Of a stretch of DNA of 64,000 bases, positions 1 to 10,130 are shown one piece after another. Under the pieces are notes generated by a model. The model worked only from the letters and a program-made list of their open reading frames with translations. It did no database searches and was not told where the DNA came from. Each line of letters begins with the position of its first letter. Position 1 is the stretch's first letter. The stretch is from Spiroplasma monobiae MQ-1 (GTDB lineage: Bacteria > Bacillota_I > Bacilli_A > Mycoplasmatales > Mycoplasmataceae): NCBI RefSeq assembly GCF_002865545.1, contig NZ_CP025543.1:372001-436000 (forward strand). Reading direction: 5' to 3'. The position numbers were made by a program, and so were the translations under genes.

Positions 1-176
1 TTATTGTATACAACCAAATTGGTGATAATGGTTTTGCATATGACAAAATTTTTAAACCAGATGGATATGATAAAACATATGCAGAGATGACAAATGAAGA
101 AAAAAACCAAATTTCACATAGAAGAATATCTATTGAAAAGTTGAGAGATTTCTTAAAAGAAAATAATTATTTTTAA
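1..176 (+). CDS. rdgB: RdgB/HAM1-type non-canonical purine NTP pyrophosphatase, 3' end only
   Basis: Only the last 57 codons are inside the window; the gene starts upstream. The visible part carries the family's C-terminal signature: a GFAYDKIF stretch (family GFGYDPxF), then TYAEM, EEKNQISHR and a short helical tail. Known members hydrolyse dITP, ITP and XTP to monophosphates and keep deaminated purines out of nucleic acids in the cytosol. The usual P after YD is K here. The stop is 12 bases before trmL, so the two are probably co-transcribed. Confidence 0.85.
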   Translation, partial: IVYNQIGDNGFAYDKIFKPDGYDKTYAEMTNEEKNQISHRRISIEKLRDFLKENNYF

Positions 177-188
177 GAGGGGCTTATT

Positions 189-707
189 ATGAGAAAAATT
201 AATATAGTTTTATACGAACCAGAAATAGCTGATAATGTAGGAGCTATAATGAGAACTTGTGCTTTAACAAATGCAAAATTGCATTTGATCGAACCATTTG
301 GTTTTGTATTTGATAAGAGGAATTTTGCAAGGAGTAGTGCAAACAATTTTGAAGGTTGTGAATATGTTAGATATGATGACTGAAGTCACTTTGAAGAGGA
401 AAATCCTAAAGCAAATATTTTTTGCATGACAAGATATGGTAAAAAACCAATAAGTGATTTTAAATTTACAGAAATTAAAGATGAAGTTTTTATAATGTTT
501 GGTAAAGAATCAACAGGAATTCCAAAAGATATATTAAAGAAAAATATGGATAAATGTTTTAGAATACCCATGGTTGCAACTGGTAGGAGTTTGAATATAG
601 CAAATTCAATGGGTATTGCAACTTATGAAGTTTTAAGACAATGAGATTATTTAGATTTATCTAAAGTTGAAGTTGAAAAAGGTGAGGACTATCTAGAAAG
701 AGATTAA
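189..707 (+). CDS. trmL: tRNA (cytidine/uridine(34)-2'-O)-methyltransferase TrmL
   Basis: 172 residues with two in-frame TGA Trp codons. The start INIVLYEPEIADNVGAIMRT is the typical opening of the SpoU/TrmL branch of the SPOUT (trefoil-knot) methyltransferases, followed by LIEPFGF. The C-terminal knot holds FGKESTGIPKDIL and IPMVATGRSLNIANSMGIA, which build the AdoMet pocket. Length is right for TrmL, which is essentially the bare catalytic domain. It 2'-O-methylates the wobble base of certain leucine tRNAs. ATG follows GAGGGGCTTATT, a usable ribosome site. The assignment to TrmL rather than another short SpoU protein rests on length and these motifs. Confidence 0.88.
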
Positions 708-749
708 TAAGATATAATAATATTTGTATGTATTTAGGAGGTAAAAAAT

Positions 750-2117
750 ATGAAATTTTCAGATTTTGGATTTAAAAAGTTTATAAATGATTCTTTAGAA
801 CAAATAGGCTTTGTATATCCAACAAAAATTCAAGAAAAAGTTATACCTCTTATTAAAAAACACAGATCAGTTATAGCTCAATCTCATACAGGTACTGGAA
901 AGACACATTCTTTCTTGTTGCCTATATTAAACAATATTAATTATGATGAAACTAACAAAATACAATGTTTAATTGTCACACCAACAAGAGAGTTGGCAAG
1001 ACAAATATATGAAAATACAAGAGATCTTTTAAAATTCAATGAAAAAGGAACTGTTGGATTATTTGTTGGTGGAGATGATATTGAAAAATCAATTCAAAAC
1101 GTTAAAACAAAACAACCCACTATTGTAATAGGAACCCCAACAAGGCTTAAAAAAATGTATGAGGAAGGTAATTTGTTTATTACAACTTCTAAATATGTTG
1201 TTATTGATGAGTGCGATATGATATTTGATTTAGGTTTTATTGAAGAAGTTGATTTAATGCTTTCAAAAATGAACAAAGATGTTAATGTTTCTCTTTTCTC
1301 AGCTACAATCAACAACGGTTTAAAGCCGTTTTTACAAAAGTACTTATCAAATTCAATTTTTATAGAGAATATGGACACAAATCCAACAAATAAAAATATT
1401 GAACACGTTTTAATTTGAACAAAAAATAAAGAAAATAAAGATTTACTTAAAATAATTACAAAATCTTTGAATCCTTATGTTTGTATGATTTTCCTAAATA
1501 AAAAAGATCAGATTAAGGAAATTATTAGTTGGTTAAATGAATTTGGAATTAAAAACGTAGGAGAATTGCATGGAGATTTAGATTCAAGACAAAGAACAAA
1601 CATGCAAAAAAGAATTCAAAATGGAGAATTCAAATGAATAGTTGCATCAGATGTTGCGGCTAGAGGTATTGATATTGATGGGGTAAGTCACATTATCTCA
1701 GTGGACTTACCAAAGGATTTGGACTACTACATTCACAGAAGTGGTAGAACTGGAAGAAATCAATATTCTGGACAAAGTTATGTTTTATTTAATTCAAACA
1801 ATCAACATCAAATTGATGAACTTAAATCAAAAGGTATTACTTTTACAAACTTCAAACTTGTAAATAATGAATTGCAAGAAGTTAATACAACCAAAAAGAA
1901 AAAAGAGTTTAATGCTGACTTACCTGTAAATGTTGAAACAAAAAAAATAATTGATAAATATAAAGGTAAAAAAGTTAAACCAGGTTACAAAAAAAGAAGA
2001 AAAGCAGAAATAGATAAAGTTAAAAAAGACATCAGAAGAAAACACATTAAAGAATCTATTGCAAAGATTAAAAAAGATAAATACAAAAAACGTAGAGAAG
2101 AATTATTTGAGAATTAA
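750..2117 (+). CDS. DEAD-box (DECD variant) RNA helicase
   Basis: 455 residues with in-frame TGA codons. Motifs in order: Q-motif region ([16 protein letters not shown] then PTKIQ), motif I SHTGTGKT, Ia PTRELA, Ib-like GTPTRL, motif II DECD at residues 153-156 instead of DEAD, SAT (motif III), and [12 protein letters not shown] near residue 325. The tail from about residue 385 is very lysine/arginine-rich and probably binds RNA. Relatives (CshA/RhlE types) unwind RNA in ribosome assembly and mRNA decay. ATG is preceded by a strong AGGAGG, and TATAAT at about 712-717 may be its -10 box. A hairpin terminator follows directly. The exact paralogue group cannot be set by eye. Confidence 0.9.
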
Positions 2118-2154
2118 CAATAACAACTATTTTAAAAAGGTTGTTATTGTTTTA
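2116..2154 (+). terminator. Rho-independent terminator after DEAD-box helicase
   Basis: AACAATAACAAC (2116-2127) pairs with GTTGTTATTGTT (2140-2151) around a 12-base loop, followed by T residues. The stem begins in the helicase stop codon. Confidence 0.85.
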
Positions 2155-2181
2155 TAATTATATGTAAATGAGGGAATTACT

Positions 2182-3726
2182 ATGGATATTACAGAAAGAA
2201 TTAAAAAGTTAACATCAGAAATTTCATACCAAGTTTATGAAAAGGAAACTATTTTTAGATTAGCTATGCTTGCTTTGTTAGGAGAAGAATCAATCTTCTT
2301 GTTGGGTAAACCAGGTATTGCTAAGTCGCTTATTTCACGTAGGTTAAAATTTGCAATTAAAGGTGGTACAAATTTTGAATACTTGATGAGTAAATTCTCA
2401 ACTCCAGAAGAAATTTATGGACCAATTGACCTAAGATTACTTAAAGAAGGTAAATATGTTAGGGTAGTTGATGGTTATTTACCAGCATCAAATGTTGGTT
2501 TCTTGGATGAAATTTGAAAAGCTGGACCAAGTATCCAAAATACATTACTTACAATTATTAATGAAAAGATCTTTAGAAATGGTGGGACAGATATTAGAGT
2601 TCCATTAAAACTTTTAATATCAGCTTCAAACGAACTACCTGCAGAGGGTGAGGGACTAGAAGCTTTATTTGACCGTTTTATTATTAGATATATTGCTGAA
2701 GGGTTAAAAGATGAAGACAACTTTGAACAATTGCTTGATGGAGAGTCATCTCTTGATGTTGATGTTGACCCTAGATTACAAATTTCAATTGAAGAATTAG
2801 AAATATGAAAAAAACAATCTAAGCAAGTTAGAATGAGTAGAAAATCATTAGACTTCATTCATTACTTTAGAAAAAAAATATTAAAAGAAACTAATGGAGA
2901 AGCATATATTTCAGATAGACGTTGAAAAAAAATATCTGGTTTAATGAAAACCAGTGCTTTTTATAATGGTAGAGCAGAAACTGATATTGCAGACTTATTT
3001 GTGATTCCATATTGTATTTGAGATAATGAAGATCAAGAAAAAGCATACTTTAAAATATTCTTTGATGCATTCTTAGAGCAATTTGGATTAGAGTGAAGAA
3101 ACGAAAAGAAAAATTTAATGAACCAAATTGATACAATCAATTCACAAATTGGACAAATTGAAGCTCAATACTTAAGATTGACACCTTACACAGATCCTTT
3201 CAAAGGTTCTCTTGGTGGTACTTATTACTTCATCAACTTCACTGATGGTGGAGAAGACTATAAAGTTTGTTTTATATCAGCAAGTGATTGAAATAGAATA
3301 AGAAATCTTACAAATGAAGATTTTGAAATTGACTTACACTTTGGACCAAACTTAAATAAATATGTTGGAAGTCAAAAGACTTTAGTAAGAGCTTATAAAT
3401 CGGATCAAATTTTATTTGTTAATGAAAATAAGAAATATCTATTACAAAATGATAATCCAAATGAATTTAATGAACAGATGGTTAACTTAGCAGACACAAT
3501 TATTGATTTAGAAAAACAGTATAAAGAAGTATCTGCAAAAATGTTTAAAGAATATAAAAAATATATGAACATGAATTGTATTTTCTTTGAAGATATTTAC
3601 AATGAAAAAATAGCAGAAGCTTTTGATACTAAAACAAAAAAACAACTTGAAAGAGAAAAAGAATTAGAAAATATTGATGAATCAAACAGTCCAGTAGATA
3701 ACTTAGAATTCGAAGTTGAAATGTAA
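2182..3726 (+). CDS. MoxR-family AAA+ ATPase, RavA-like
   Basis: 514 residues. Walker A LLGKPGIAKSLI lies near residues 40-50 and Walker B/sensor region VGFLDEIWKAGPS near 106-118; the latter closely matches the RavA branch of MoxR ATPases. A conserved ASNELPAEGEGLEALFDRF arginine-finger region follows. The C-terminal third (about 300-514) resembles the RavA extension with a beta-rich patch, then a helical tail. MoxR ATPases act as chaperones that load or remodel partner complexes with a VWA-domain protein. The next gene, 19 bases on, encodes just such a VWA protein, so the pair probably works together. The substrate is unknown; no lysine decarboxylase is nearby. Confidence 0.85.
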
Positions 3727-3745
3727 TTAAAGAAGGTGAACTATT

Positions 3746-5413
3746 ATGGAATTCGATCTAGAAAAACCAATAAGTGAAATCAAACAAGAAATTGAGAAAC
3801 TTAGAAGAAAAGATCTTCATAATAGTGAATTTCTAGCCTTCAAAAAAGATAATGAGTATGCAGCAGAACAGTTAGATGATAAGATTAATAATTTTTATTC
3901 TGCTTCAAACCTATCAACAATAAAACAAATAAAATTGCCTGAGCCAATTAGAAAAGAAATAGTTTATTACAACTATATTTCAGAAAAGTTTGATGAGGTA
4001 AGTTTTTCAGAAAACTTAAACTTAATTCAAAATAAATTGGATGAATTTGACTCTCCATTTTCAACTTACATTGACACAATGCGATGAAAAATTGACAATG
4101 GTTATTTAGAATTAAAAGATAGAGATTGATTAACTGAATTCTTTAGGACATGAACTTTCATGTTAACTAAGAGAATAATTGACTACAGAATGAAAGCTGT
4201 AGAAGATTTAAGATATAACTATTTGGTTGAAATTTATTCTATTATTAAAAACTATGGTAAGTATGCAAAAATTTATAAAACTATGTATGATGTTTTTGGA
4301 AAAGTTGCAAACATTGAAGATGAATTAAAAAATCAAAACATAGAATCAATTGCCAGGTTCGCAGAATTTTTATATAAAGATCCATCAATTCTTATGATAG
4401 CTGAAATGCTTGGTAGGTTAAATGGAGAAGATGATTTAATGGAAATAAACATTACTGAACAAGTAGTAACATATCCAACAGAAGTCAAACTTCCTCATAA
4501 CCCAGAAGAGATTGTCGGTTTAACTGTTTCAAAAGATTTGGAAAGACTTTTACCAATGGAATTTGCCAATCTTTTTGATGAAGATTTAGAAATAATTTTC
4601 TATAAAAAATTTGTTGAAGGACAATTACAAACATTTCTTTTTGAATCAAAAGAAACTATTATTGAACACGAAATTGAAGAAGTTGAATATGAATCTCCAA
4701 TTCCTTTAGAACAAGGTAAATTTATTATTTGTATAGATACATCAAGTTCTATGGAAGGTGCCGGAGAATATATTGCAAAAGCATTATCAATTGCTGTTGC
4801 AAAAGTTGCTTTAAAAGAATATAGAGACTTAGTTTTTGTTAACTTCGCAAATCAACATGTTGATGAATTTACAATTCATGGACGAAACGTGAATATACAA
4901 AAAATGTTAGAATTTTTAGCAAAATCATTTTACGGTAAAACAAATGCTAAGCCGGCATTTGAAAAAGTAATTGAAAAAATGCACTCTGAAGATTTCAAAA
5001 GAGCTGATTTATTATTTGTTTCAGATTTTATGATGGAATCACTTCCAAACTCAACAAGAGTTAAAATTGCTGATTTAAAAGATAATTACAATAGATTTCA
5101 TTCTCTTGTAATTGGAACAATGCCTAATGTTGAAACTCAAGAAGTTTTTGACAATGTTATGTATTATGATCCAAACGATCCTTTTGCAACAAATCAAATT
5201 GTTAAATCTTTAAATGAAACTTTAAGAGATTTAAGAGAATTAAAAGAAGAAGAAGTTGCTTATAGAGACGAACAAATAAGCAAACTAAATGCAGTGCGAG
5301 ATAAAAAACGTTTTAGAGAAAAACACTTAGATGATCCAAAATCTAAAAAACTTGCAAAACAAAAAGAAAAACTAAAAGAACTTGAAGCTAAAAAACAACA
5401 AGCACAAGGATAG
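3746..5413 (+). CDS. VWA-domain protein, ViaA-like partner of the MoxR ATPase
   Basis: 555 residues. The N-terminal two thirds are helical and unrecognisable. A von Willebrand A domain starts near residue 325: IICIDTSSSMEG gives the DxSxS metal site at D331, S333 and S335; a threonine (NAKPAFEK region) and VSDF complete the expected MIDAS layout. The last about 60 residues are a charged coiled coil ending in lysine and glutamine runs. In the RavA-ViaA pair the VWA protein stimulates the ATPase. The start ATG has AAGAAGGTGA upstream; the stop is 10 bases before the next ATG, so the three genes 2182-5786 look like one operon. Confidence 0.85.
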
Positions 5414-5423
5414 GAGAAAAATC

Positions 5424-5786
5424 ATGATAGTTAGAGAAAAATCAAATTTATTAGTAGTTTATCTCGAACAAGGTGAAGATATTTATCAACAAATTCAAAA
5501 CATTGTTAGGGAATATAAACTTATTGATGCAAGAGTTACTGGGTATGGTTACTTGGAAAGAATGGAATATGGTGTTCTTTCTCAATCAGATCCCTTCTTT
5601 TTGTCAAAAATACTAAAAGAAGGGTTGTTAACAGTTACAAATATTAATGGTATGGTTGACAATCGTGAAATAACTATAATGATTAACTCGGTTGACGATA
5701 AATTTGAGCGTCATCAAGGTAGATTGATTAGTGGGGTTGTTATTAATTCGTTCAATATAATTTTAGAAATATATAAAACCGAGTAG
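5424..5786 (+). CDS. PPC (DUF296) domain protein
   Basis: 120 residues. The pattern RLV-like start, GEDIYQQIQNIVREY, ARVTGYGYLE, and HQGRLISGVV near the C-terminus fits the small PPC/DUF296 fold, found as stand-alone proteins in bacteria and as part of AT-hook DNA-binding proteins in plants. Bacterial functions are mostly unknown. The same frame is open further upstream into the VWA gene, but the ATG at 5424 lies 7 bases after TAGGAG, which decides the start. A short terminator overlaps its stop codon. Confidence 0.7.
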   Translation: MIVREKSNLLVVYLEQGEDIYQQIQNIVREYKLIDARVTGYGYLERMEYGVLSQSDPFFLSKILKEGLLTVTNINGMVDNREITIMINSVDDKFERHQGRLISGVVINSFNIILEIYKTE

Positions 5787-5796
5787 GTTTTTTTCT
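5775..5796 (+). terminator. Short terminator overlapping the stop of the PPC gene
   Basis: AAAACC (5775-5780), loop GAGTA, GGTTTT (5786-5791), then more T. The TAG stop (5784-5786) lies in the loop and first base of the 3' arm. The stem is short, so it may be leaky. Confidence 0.6.
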
Positions 5797-5880
5797 TTTC
5801 ATATTTAATTGAATAAATCAATATTTTTTACTAAATTTCACTTTATTTTAAAAAAAGTAGTGTTTTTTACAACTTTTTAG

Positions 5881-5960
5881 TATAATGAAATTAATCTTTA
5901 TATTTGCAGGATATTGCAAAGGATAGAGGTAATAGAGAAAAAAACAAGAGGTGACAAGAA
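5881..5960 (+). promoter_or_regulatory. fib promoter -10 box and 5' leader with inverted repeat
   Basis: TATAAT at 5881-5886 is a perfect -10 hexamer; I see no good -35 at normal spacing. The transcript would have a leader of about 65-70 bases. It holds TTTGCA (5903-5908) and TGCAAA (5915-5920) separated by six bases, a small hairpin, then purine-rich AAAGGATAGAGG and, nearer the start, AAGAGGTGA, which is a strong ribosome site for fib. Confidence 0.65.
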
Positions 5961-7496
5961 ATGATCGGTATTATTTCAACAGCTTACTTTACAGTTAAAG
6001 ACCGTCCAGGAATTAAAACTGTAAGAAAATATTGATGAAGAAATATGGTTATTCAACACGTTAAATACAGAGGGAAATTTTTCGTAATCGCAACAATAGG
6101 TTATGGAAAAGCAAATGCTGCTATGGCAATTACTTATTTAATGGAAGAATACCCAGCTTTAGAAACAGTTCTAAACGTGGACTTAGCTTTATCAACAAAT
6201 GACAAATTTGATACAACAGATACAGTTATGGCAACAAAATTCATCTACAGAGATGCAGACTTAACAGTATTTAAAGATATTAAATATGGACAAATCGTTC
6301 ATGAACCAGAAGCATATGCTTTCAATACAGAATTCGTAAACCAAGTTAAAAACTTTAAACTAGGTGTTTCAGATGGTATTGTTGGTACTGCTGATATGTT
6401 AATTTACAACTCAAAACAATTCAAAGAAATGGTTGACAAATACGGTCAAACAATCGACGTAATTGATACTGAAGCTAGAGCATTGGCTCAAATAGCTAAA
6501 AAATCAAGCGTTAACTTTGTTGCGATGAAAGTTATGTATAATAACGCATTATCTCCATGAGATAACGACCCATTACATAAATTTAAAATTTATGAAACAG
6601 CTAATACTTTAAAATACTTATTAGCAAGATTATTTAATTTATTATCATCAAGATATGTATTGGACTTTACAAAATCATCAAATGATGAATTAGAAGTTAT
6701 TAATGAATTATTTGAAATGTCTCATGATGCATGAGCAAAACGTTTCAAAAAAAATACAACATCATTGATCTCAGGTTTAGGGCCATCTTTAATGTTAGTT
6801 GACAAAAATGGAGTTTCTCCAGAAGCAGTTGACATCGTTGAAGTTATGAAAACTAAATTAGACGATGAAGGACCAAGTAAAGTGATCTTAGGAGAAGATG
6901 AATGAAAAAATGCTCCTAAAAAATGATTACGTAAATTAATGTTCTTATCAAACATTCATGTTAATGATGATGAATTATTATGAAATAAATCAGCAAAATA
7001 TGATATTAAAACATCAAAAATTCATTCAATGGAAGATGTTGCAAAAGCAGTATCAAAAGCTATTGCTGACCGTTCACAAGATAAATCATCATATACATAT
7101 GATGGAACAACAGTTCTTAAAAAACATTTACTTGTAACAGTTGATGCAGCAATTTCATTCTACATCACAAATAACTTAACACATGAATTTGTTGAAGATC
7201 CAAAACACGGATCAAAATTAGTAGCAAACGAATTTATTAAACACTTAAACGAACAATTAGCAGAAGTTGAAACTCCATACGAAAAAGTTGTAGTATTCTT
7301 CAAAATTCCGGCAATGGGAGCTGCAAAATTACCAGTTTTCGTTCAAACAAAATCAAGAGCAAACCAACCAATTGTATTTGGTGGTTACTCAGCAAAAAAT
7401 CAAAAAACTTACACAGTTGTTGATATTACAAGAAATGATTATGACCCATTGAAAGTTGGATCATTCAAAGTTACAATTCGTTTGAAAAACTTATAG
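5961..7496 (+). CDS. fib: Spiroplasma fibril protein Fib
   Basis: 511 residues, the usual size of Fib (about 512-515, 59 kDa). The sequence begins MIGIISTAYFTVKDRPGIKT and contains VIQHVKYRGKFF, TIGYGKANAAMAITYL and FIYRDADLTVFKDIKYGQI, all stretches I recognise from the fibril protein of helical spiroplasmas. The N-terminal about 200 residues resemble methylthioadenosine/S-adenosylhomocysteine nucleosidases; the C-terminal half is unique to Fib. The protein assembles into the internal ribbon that follows the shortest helical line of the cell and shapes or moves it. The gene stands alone between terminators with its own promoter and a strong AGAGGTGA ribosome site, consistent with high expression. 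This is the best evidence for the genus. Confidence 0.95.
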
Positions 7497-7505
7497 AAAA
7501 AAATC

Positions 7506-7533
7506 AAATCACTCTAGTAGTGATTTTTTTTAT
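7506..7533 (+). terminator. fib terminator
   Basis: AAATCACT (7506-7513), loop CTAGT, AGTGATTT (7519-7526), then a run of T. Clear Rho-independent terminator ten bases after the fib stop. Confidence 0.9.
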
Positions 7534-7573
7534 TTTTTAGTATATAGTATTCTTGTAAAAAGGAGTGACCTTA

Positions 7574-7975
7574 GTGGCAGTTAAAAATATCAAAGCTAAA
7601 AAAAATAGTGATATAGATGCAAATATTGCTATGGAAGAATTGCTTGAATTATCAACTATTGAATTTGATGATGAAAAGAAATCAAATTCATCAAAATCAA
7701 ATGTTTCTAAAAAAACTAAAGATAATGAAGATGAATTTGACCCAACAAATTTAGCATCAATAATTAAGCATGCAAAAAAAGTTGGAGCCGAAGTTAATGG
7801 GGTTACTTGAGTAGATCCTGATAAAAAAAGAGAAGATGACATAATAACTAAAGCTAAGAGTCAAGGTAAATCTGCCTATGATTCAGATGTCTTAAGAGAA
7901 TTGATTTTACAAAGACAAAAACAAAAAAATGAATCAAAAGGATTGGCTGGAATAATAAATAAAGCTAAAAAATAA
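7574..7975 (+). CDS. Hypothetical charged protein downstream of fib
   Basis: 133 residues, one TGA Trp codon. I do not recognise it. It is hydrophilic, with an acidic, serine/lysine-rich low-complexity middle (residues about 30-55), then LASIIKHAKKVGAEVNGVTW and a C-terminal basic helix (LRELILQRQKQK). No signal peptide or membrane segment. The GTG at 7574 lies nine bases after AAAAGGAG; another GTG at 7565 touches the ribosome site and is less likely. It sits between the fib terminator and its own terminator, so it is probably transcribed by itself. A cytoplasmic, possibly disordered scaffold-like protein is a guess. Confidence 0.75.
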
Positions 7976-7980
7976 TTTAA

Positions 7981-8009
7981 AAAAAGATATCTTAACATAT
8001 CTTTTTTCA
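7981..8009 (+). terminator. Terminator after hypothetical gene
   Basis: AAAAAGATAT (7981-7990), loop CTTAAC, ATATCTTTTT (7997-8006), T-rich tail. Confidence 0.85.
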
Positions 8010-8054
8010 TTAAACTAATATTAATTGATTAAAGATATGGAAGGGCAAAAACTA

Positions 8055-9767
8055 ATGGAACCAAACAAACTAGATTTAACTGAATTAAGTAATGAAATTT
8101 CTGATTCAGTTGATGAAATGTTAGATGATGTAACTGTTGAATTTCAATCTTATGAAGAAAAAAAATCAATTAAGAATCTTGCCAAAGAACTTAATAAAGG
8201 AACAAACATTGATGGAGACATTCTATTAAACTTTGAAAATAAAGTTATGTCTCAAAGGGAACAAAAACTACTTGTAAAACAGTACTTTAGAACTAAATTT
8301 ATTAAAGACTTATTGCAAATAGTTCTTGCAGCATTTTTAATTGCATTAACTTTTGACTACTTTATTTCTGTAACTGGAAGAGCTGGTCTTTTCCCTGCGG
8401 GTGTAGGTGCTATTGCTCGTTTCTTTGCTACATTAACTTTCCCTTCAAAGGATCAAGTTAATTTGCAATCATCATTCTATTTTGTTTACTATTTAGTAAT
8501 AAATATTCCTCTATTTGTATTTGGTTACTTAAAACTGGGAAGAAAATTTACTTTTACAACTTTCTTATTTGTAATTTTACAAATTTGTTTTGACCAAATA
8601 TTTCAAGTACTTCCTTATATTAATCCAAGAGAATTTCATTTAATAGTTAACTTTCAATTAATTTCGGGTATGCCAGGGGCATGAAATACTGGAATTTGGT
8701 TATTTATTTTTGGGGCATTAGGTGGAATTCTTTTAGGTTTTGCTTACTCAATAGTTTATAAGATTGGGTCTTCAACTGGTGGATTGGACTTTTTAACTGT
8801 ATATTTATCAAATAAAACAAACAAACCAGTTGGTTCTTTGAATAGAAAAGTAAATCTGGTTATTTTGGCTTGTGTAATTGTTTTAAATACTTTAATAATT
8901 CCTATGGAAATGATAAATGCAGACATTAAAATAGATGTTTTACAAAGCGGTTATGAAAAATATATAAATGATCCAGTTTTATTACAATCTATGTGAGATT
9001 ATGCTCTAGAAAATGGCGCAATTATTAATAATAAAATAGATACTATTTCTTGAGACCCTGTTTTTGAAACTTGATTTAAAAGTATAATAGGTTCTGGAAT
9101 AAGTCTTGAAGATTGATTGAAGATTGAAGGTAATAAATTAACCAAAGAACAATACAATTATTTAGTTGAATTTGTATGTAAAAGCGGTTATGGGAATGCT
9201 TTAACTGAAAATCATATGGGATTGGTTATAAAAATTAAAGCATTATTTGTTTTTGGTCCATCGCTGTTTGCTTCATTCACACTTGTTATGTGTGCTGGAA
9301 TGTCAACAAATCATTTCTATCCAAAATATACAGTAAGAACATACATGATTACAACAAACATGCCAAAAGAAATAAACAGAATGTTACTAGAAAATGGTTT
9401 CCAAAATGATATCTTAACTTGAGATAGTATTAATAGAATTAATGGAAACTATTTACACAGAAGTGTTTTAATGGTTGCAATGTCGGTAATGGATTGAGAT
9501 AAAATTGAAAGACAAGTATTCATGGCAGATCCATTAGCTAAAGTTAATGCAATTAACACAAAATCAGTAAAAGGATTATTTAATTATGAAATCAAAAAAA
9601 ATGATGACAGAGATATAATAAGAACCAAAATAGAAACTGATGAGCTAGAAAAAGAAAAAATAAGACAAATAGCTATTGTTAGGGCACAAAGAGAAAACGA
9701 AAAACTAACAAAAAAACAAATGAAAAAGAAAACAAAACCCAAGAAAAATGAAGAAAAACCAGAATAA
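8055..9767 (+). CDS. YitT-family-like membrane protein, enlarged
   Basis: 570 residues, about twice a normal YitT protein. After a hydrophilic N-terminus (about 85 residues), membrane segments begin at LLQIVLAAFLIALTFDYF and include GGILLGFAYSIVYKIGSSTGGLDFLTVYL (split here across two helices), the characteristic YitT GG-D-F region. A hydrophilic insertion of roughly 110 residues interrupts the membrane part, then another segment (VFGPSLFASFTLVMCAG) and a DUF2179-like soluble domain (RTYMITTNMPKEINRML, then HRSVLMVAMS). The C-terminal about 60 residues are a lysine-rich coil. Function of YitT proteins is unknown; transport is suspected. I chose ATG 8055 because GGAAGGG lies nine bases upstream; ATG 8037 in the same frame is possible. 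Confidence 0.75.
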
Positions 9768-9854
9768 TAAAATTTAATATTTTAAAATAATCTAGTAAAT
9801 TTATGTAATTTATTGGATTTTTTTGTTTATAATTAGGGAAGTAGTGGTGATATT

Positions 9855-10130
9855 ATGAAAAATGATTACTTAAAGGAAATTGTTTACGAGATGTTGGACT
9901 TGAAGTTAACAGAAGTAAGGAAAGAGTACAATAAAATTAAGTTTAGTGATTTAATCTCTTACTTAAGAGATGTAATAATTAAAAATAATAAAATAATGGA
10001 TTTGAATGATTTGTCCTTCTTTATTATGAATATTAAAGTAAATAAAGTGTTTGAATATCTAAATGTTAGTGCAATATTAGATAAAAATAGTTCAATTGAA
10101 ATGGATTTAAAAAGTATTTTAGAAAGATAG
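9855..10130 (+). CDS. ComN-like post-transcriptional regulator
   Basis: 91 residues, mostly helical. The pattern (basic start, KFSDLISYLRDVIIKNNKI, LNDLSFFIMNIKVNKVFEYL) fits the short post-transcriptional regulator family typified by Bacillus ComN (YrzD), which lies near secDF in Bacillus and is annotated in the same place in many Mollicutes. The gene here abuts secDF: the G of its TAG stop is the first base of the secDF GTG start. In Bacillus ComN affects the comE mRNA; no such target is known here, so the role is open. Assignment depends as much on position as on sequence. Confidence 0.6.
   Translation: MKNDYLKEIVYEMLDLKLTEVRKEYNKIKFSDLISYLRDVIIKNNKIMDLNDLSFFIMNIKVNKVFEYLNVSAILDKNSSIEMDLKSILER

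Noticed and set aside
5424-5786. Longer start for the PPC gene at 5382
   Set aside because: The extra residues come from the lysine-rich end of the VWA gene in another frame; TAGGAG before ATG 5424 marks the true start.
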